The notes beneath the pieces are model-generated. The model saw only the letters and a program-made list of their open reading frames with translations, searched no databases and was not told where the DNA came from. Positions 61,571 through 64,000 of a stretch of 64,000 nt of DNA are shown in pieces (within the stretch, counting starts at the first letter, position 1; every line of letters starts with the position of its first letter). A program made the translations under genes and the position numbers. The DNA comes from Rhodococcus globerulus NBRC 14531. Its GTDB lineage: Bacteria; Actinomycetota; Actinomycetes; Mycobacteriales; Mycobacteriaceae. The stretch is from the NCBI RefSeq assembly GCF_001894805.1, contig NZ_BCWX01000003.1, positions 620,001 through 684,000 on the forward strand, in the 5' to 3' direction.

Positions 61571-62740
61571 ATGGATCTCTTCGAATACCAGGCGAAGGAA
61601 CTCTTCGCCAAGCACGGAGTGCCGACTTCGGCTGGGCGTGTTACGGACACGGTCGCAGGAGCACGCGAGATTGCCGAAGAAATCGGCAAGCCCGTAATGA
61701 TCAAGGCGCAGGTCAAGGTCGGTGGCCGCGGCAAGGCCGGTGGCGTGAAGTACTCGCCCGACGTGGATGCCGCAGTGGCAAACGCAGAAGCAATCCTCGG
61801 CCTGGACATCAAGGGCCATGTTGTCAAGAAGCTGCTGGTCGCAGAGGCAAGTGACATTGCCGAGGAGTACTGCATCTCCTTCCTGCTCGACCGCACCAAC
61901 CGCACCTACCTGGCCATGTGCTCGGTAGAGGGTGGCGTCGAGATCGAGGTCACCGCCGAGGAGAACCCCGACGCTCTCGCGAAGATCCCCGTCGACGCAG
62001 TCAAGGGCGTCGACCTCGCGTTCGCGCGCAGCATCGCCGAGGCAGGAAAGCTGCCCGCTGAGGTGCTCGACGCAGCGGCCGTCACGATCCAGAAGCTGTG
62101 GGAGGTCTTCATCAACGAGGACGCACTCCTCGTCGAGGTCAACCCCCTCGTTCGCACGCCTGACGATCAGATCCTCGCCCTCGACGGCAAGGTCACCCTC
62201 GACGAGAACGCAGCGTTCCGTCAGCCCGGCCACGAGGCATTCGAGGATCGCGACGCAACCGATCCCCTCGAGCTCAAGGCCAAGGAAAACGACCTCAACT
62301 ACGTCAAACTCGACGGTGAGGTCGGAATCATCGGCAACGGCGCAGGCCTTGTCATGTCCACCCTGGACGTCGTCGCATACGCAGGCGAGAACCACGGTGG
62401 CGTCAAGCCCGCCAACTTCCTCGACATCGGCGGCGGAGCTTCCGCTGCAGTCATGGCTGCCGGCCTGGATGTCATCCTGAACGACGCACAGGTCAAGAGC
62501 GTGTTCGTCAACGTCTTCGGCGGCATCACCGCTTGTGACGCAGTTGCCAACGGCATCGTCGGCGCACTGAAGACCCTGGGCGACGAGGCCAACAAGCCGC
62601 TCGTCGTTCGCCTGGACGGAAACAACGTCGAAGAGGGTCGTCGTATCCTCGCCGAGGCCAACCACCCGCTGGTCACGGTCGTCGCAACCATGGACGAGGC
62701 CGCCGACAAGGCCGCCGAACTCGCTCACGCAGCGAAGTAA
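61571..62740 (+). CDS. sucC: succinyl-CoA synthetase beta subunit
   Basis: A 389-residue ATP-grasp enzyme. [16 protein letters not shown] binds the nucleotide near residue 45-60; '[24 protein letters not shown]' (here VEVNPLV) supplies the metal site near 195, and the last 150 residues form the CoA-ligase-type flavodoxin fold with [14 protein letters not shown]. With SucD it makes succinate, CoA and ATP (or the reverse) in the citric acid cycle. Start ATG 61571. It is followed by sucD 15 bases later. Confidence 0.96.
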   Translation: MDLFEYQAKELFAKHGVPTSAGRVTDTVAGAREIAEEIGKPVMIKAQVKVGGRGKAGGVKYSPDVDAAVANAEAILGLDIKGHVVKKLLVAEASDIAEEYCISFLLDRTNRTYLAMCSVEGGVEIEVTAEENPDALAKIPVDAVKGVDLAFARSIAEAGKLPAEVLDAAAVTIQKLWEVFINEDALLVEVNPLVRTPDDQILALDGKVTLDENAAFRQPGHEAFEDRDATDPLELKAKENDLNYVKLDGEVGIIGNGAGLVMSTLDVVAYAGENHGGVKPANFLDIGGGASAAVMAAGLDVILNDAQVKSVFVNVFGGITACDAVANGIVGALKTLGDEANKPLVVRLDGNNVEEGRRILAEANHPLVTVVATMDEAADKAAELAHAAK

Positions 62741-62755
62741 GGGACTCACAGAACA

Positions 62756-63658
62756 ATGGCAATCTTCCTCACCAAGGATTCAAAGGTCATCGTCCAGGGC
62801 ATCACCGGCGGCGAGGGCACCAAGCACACCGCTCTGATGCTCAAGGCCGGCACCCAGGTCGTCGGCGGCGTCAACGCTCGCAAGGCCGGCACCACGGTCT
62901 CGCACGTTGCTGCTGACGGTTCCGCTGTCGAGCTCCCCGTCTTCGCGACGGTCGAAGAAGCAATCAAGGAGACCGGCGCAGACGTTTCCATCGCGTTTGT
63001 TCCCCCGGCCTTCTCGAAGGACGCCATCGTCGAGGCCATCGACGCGGAGATCCCGCTCCTCGTGGTCATCACCGAGGGCATCCCGGTCCAGGACTCCGCT
63101 TACGCTTGGGCGTACAACGAGTCCAAGGGCAAGAAGACGCGCATCATCGGACCGAACTGCCCCGGCATCATCACCCCGGGTGAGGCTCTCGTCGGCATCA
63201 CGCCCGCCAACATCGCGGGCACCGGCCCCATCGGCCTGGTCTCCAAGTCGGGCACCCTGACCTACCAGATGATGTACGAACTCCGTGACTTCGGCTTCTC
63301 CACCGCCATCGGCATCGGCGGCGACCCGGTCATCGGTACGACGCACATCGATGCCATCGAGGCATTCGAGAACGATCCCGACACCAAGGTCATCGTGATG
63401 ATCGGTGAAATCGGTGGCGACGCAGAAGAGCGCGCAGCCGATTACATCAAGGCCCACGTCACCAAGCCGGTTGTCGGCTACGTGGCAGGCTTCACCGCTC
63501 CCGAAGGCAAGACCATGGGCCACGCAGGCGCCATCGTCTCCGGTTCCTCGGGAACGGCTCAGGCCAAGCAGGAAGCTCTCGAAGCTGCCGGCGTGAAGGT
63601 CGGCAAGACGCCGTCCGCCACCGCTGCTCTCGCACGCGAGATCCTTCAGAGCCTCTAA
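62756..63658 (+). CDS. sucD: succinyl-CoA synthetase alpha subunit
   Basis: A 300-residue CoA-binding subunit. [20 protein letters not shown] near residue 14-33 binds Co[14 protein letters not shown] follows near 132, and the phospho-histidine is in [13 protein letters not shown] near residue 255. '[20 protein letters not shown]' is the conserved loop for the succinyl-phosphate. ATG 62756, 15 bases after sucC, so it is in the same operon. A tandem-repeat trailer and a terminator follow. Confidence 0.96.
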   Translation: MAIFLTKDSKVIVQGITGGEGTKHTALMLKAGTQVVGGVNARKAGTTVSHVAADGSAVELPVFATVEEAIKETGADVSIAFVPPAFSKDAIVEAIDAEIPLLVVITEGIPVQDSAYAWAYNESKGKKTRIIGPNCPGIITPGEALVGITPANIAGTGPIGLVSKSGTLTYQMMYELRDFGFSTAIGIGGDPVIGTTHIDAIEAFENDPDTKVIVMIGEIGGDAEERAADYIKAHVTKPVVGYVAGFTAPEGKTMGHAGAIVSGSSGTAQAKQEALEAAGVKVGKTPSATAALAREILQSL

Positions 63659-63688
63659 GTTCGTTTCGCGGAGCGTAGTGCTTCGTGT

Positions 63689-63730
63689 TGAACTGCAGCT
63701 TGTCTGAACTACAGTTTGTCTGAACTACAG
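63689..63730. repeat. 16-bp tandem repeat after sucD
   Basis: TGAACTGCAGCTTGTC, TGAACTACAGTTTGTC and the partial TGAACTACAG stand head to tail (63689-63704, 63705-63720, 63721-63730). They lie between the sucD stop and the terminator stem. Confidence 0.85.
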
Positions 63731-63762
63731 CGCCCGCAATCAGGTTTTCCTGGTTGCGGGCG
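63731..63762. terminator. terminator hairpin of the sucCD operon
   Basis: CGCCCGCAATCAGG (63731-63744) and CCTGGTTGCGGGCG (63749-63762) pair around TTTT with one mismatch, followed by TTGTT. It lies between sucD and the convergent partial gene. Confidence 0.88.
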
Positions 63763-63798
63763 TTGTTCGTCACTGTGACATGTCTGTCGCCGGGCGGC

Positions 63799-64000
63799 TC
63801 AGACGTCGACCCACGTATTGCCTGCGGTTTCGAGTTGGCCGGCGCCTGAGGTGATCGATGCCACCGTCGACGCAAGGTGTTCGGGGTCGTGAGTGGCAAG
63901 TGTCAGAACAGCTTTCGATCCGTAGTCGGTCCCAAGGACCACAACTCCGCGGGCGCGCAGTTCGGCCTCGACGCGTCCGGCCTCCCCATGTCGAATTGCC
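63799..64000 (-). CDS. C-terminus of an IMPACT/YigZ-family-like protein (partial)
   Basis: The last 66 codons of a minus-strand gene, open from the window edge to TGA at 63799-63801. The visible protein reads 'LRARGVVVLGTDYGSKAVLTLATHDPEHLA' in two stretches and ends QLETAGNTWVDV. The 'DYG...AVLTL' strand pattern fits the C-terminal ferredoxin-like domain of the YigZ/IMPACT family. The start lies beyond the window. Assignment by eye only. Confidence 0.5.
   Translation of the reverse strand, partial: AIRHGEAGRVEAELRARGVVVLGTDYGSKAVLTLATHDPEHLASTVASITSGAGQLETAGNTWVDV

Noticed and set aside
61118..62749. 543-codon frame antisense to sucC
   Set aside because: Shadow frame; sucC on the plus strand has full ATP-grasp motifs.

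Overview
The window comes from a high-GC mycolate actinobacterium, most likely Rhodococcus of the R. erythropolis/qingshengii type. This is an inference from gene content: a WhiB3-like regulator, an EspR-like regulator, a DosR/DosS-type pair, AtsA/AtsD-type sulfatase beside its formylglycine enzyme, and the order pgi - chorismate mutase - pcrA(uvrD1) - M23 peptidase - sucCD, which matches Mycobacterium tuberculosis Rv0946c-Rv0952 apart from one inserted membrane-protein gene. Most of the sequence is ordinary chromosome. I see no insertion sequence, prophage, CRISPR array or rRNA.

Layout. 0-3.3 kb: small stress proteins (CDGSH Fe-S protein, DUF6131, CsbD, GlsB/YeaQ, Dps) and a MerR regulator. 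3.4-8.6 kb: a beta-lactamase-fold lipoprotein that lacks the catalytic serine, a secreted NlpC/P60 protein, an OmpR-type two-component pair and a DUF4153 membrane protein. 8.6-13.8 kb: a sulfate-ester cluster (arylsulfatase, TetR regulator, TauD/AtsK-type dioxygenase, formylglycine-generating enzyme) with two matching 17-bp operators in the divergent promoter region. 13.8-15.2 kb: a 1.3-kb islet between tRNA-Arg(CCT) and a duplicated 3' piece of the same tRNA, holding a CPBP protease and a gene remnant. 15.4-25.2 kb: ROK regulator, DUF3263, WhiB3-like protein, xylulokinase and a second FGGY kinase, HAD hydrolase, amino-acid permease, M23 peptidase, glutamate-cysteine-ligase-like enzyme.

25.3-31 kb is a DosR-like locus: two double-domain universal stress proteins, an F420-type LLM oxidoreductase, a NarL-family regulator and, convergent to it, a DosS-like haem-GAF histidine kinase whose gene is frameshifted by one base. 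31-40 kb: SRPBCC protein, cupin, folA-thyA, cobF, two tandem paralogous GGDEF proteins, an Fpg/Nei glycosylase, a frameshifted LysR gene, an MFS transporter and a YciI protein. 40-50 kb: a SNF2-like helicase with a lysine/arginine-rich repeat tail, an NmrA-like reductase, two overlapping carboxylesterases, a disulfide-oxidoreductase-family flavoprotein, an SDR-ndh operon and a lipoprotein. 50-64 kb: the EspR-like regulator beside an AT-rich gap, an acyltransferase-like protein, an ApbE-like protein, then the conserved pgi-to-sucD block and the C-terminus of an IMPACT/YigZ-like protein at the right edge.

Cross-cutting signals: a family of about 46-48 bp palindromes (11.1, 27.5 and 39.6 kb) sharing an outer arm CTGTGCGCCTTT; a perfect TGTGA-N6-TCACA CRP/GlxR-type site and a GTAACG direct repeat (MtrA-like) between the pcrA-linked M23 peptidase and its divergent membrane-protein neighbour; and two single-base losses in G/C runs that break a kinase and a LysR gene, which may be real or assembly errors.
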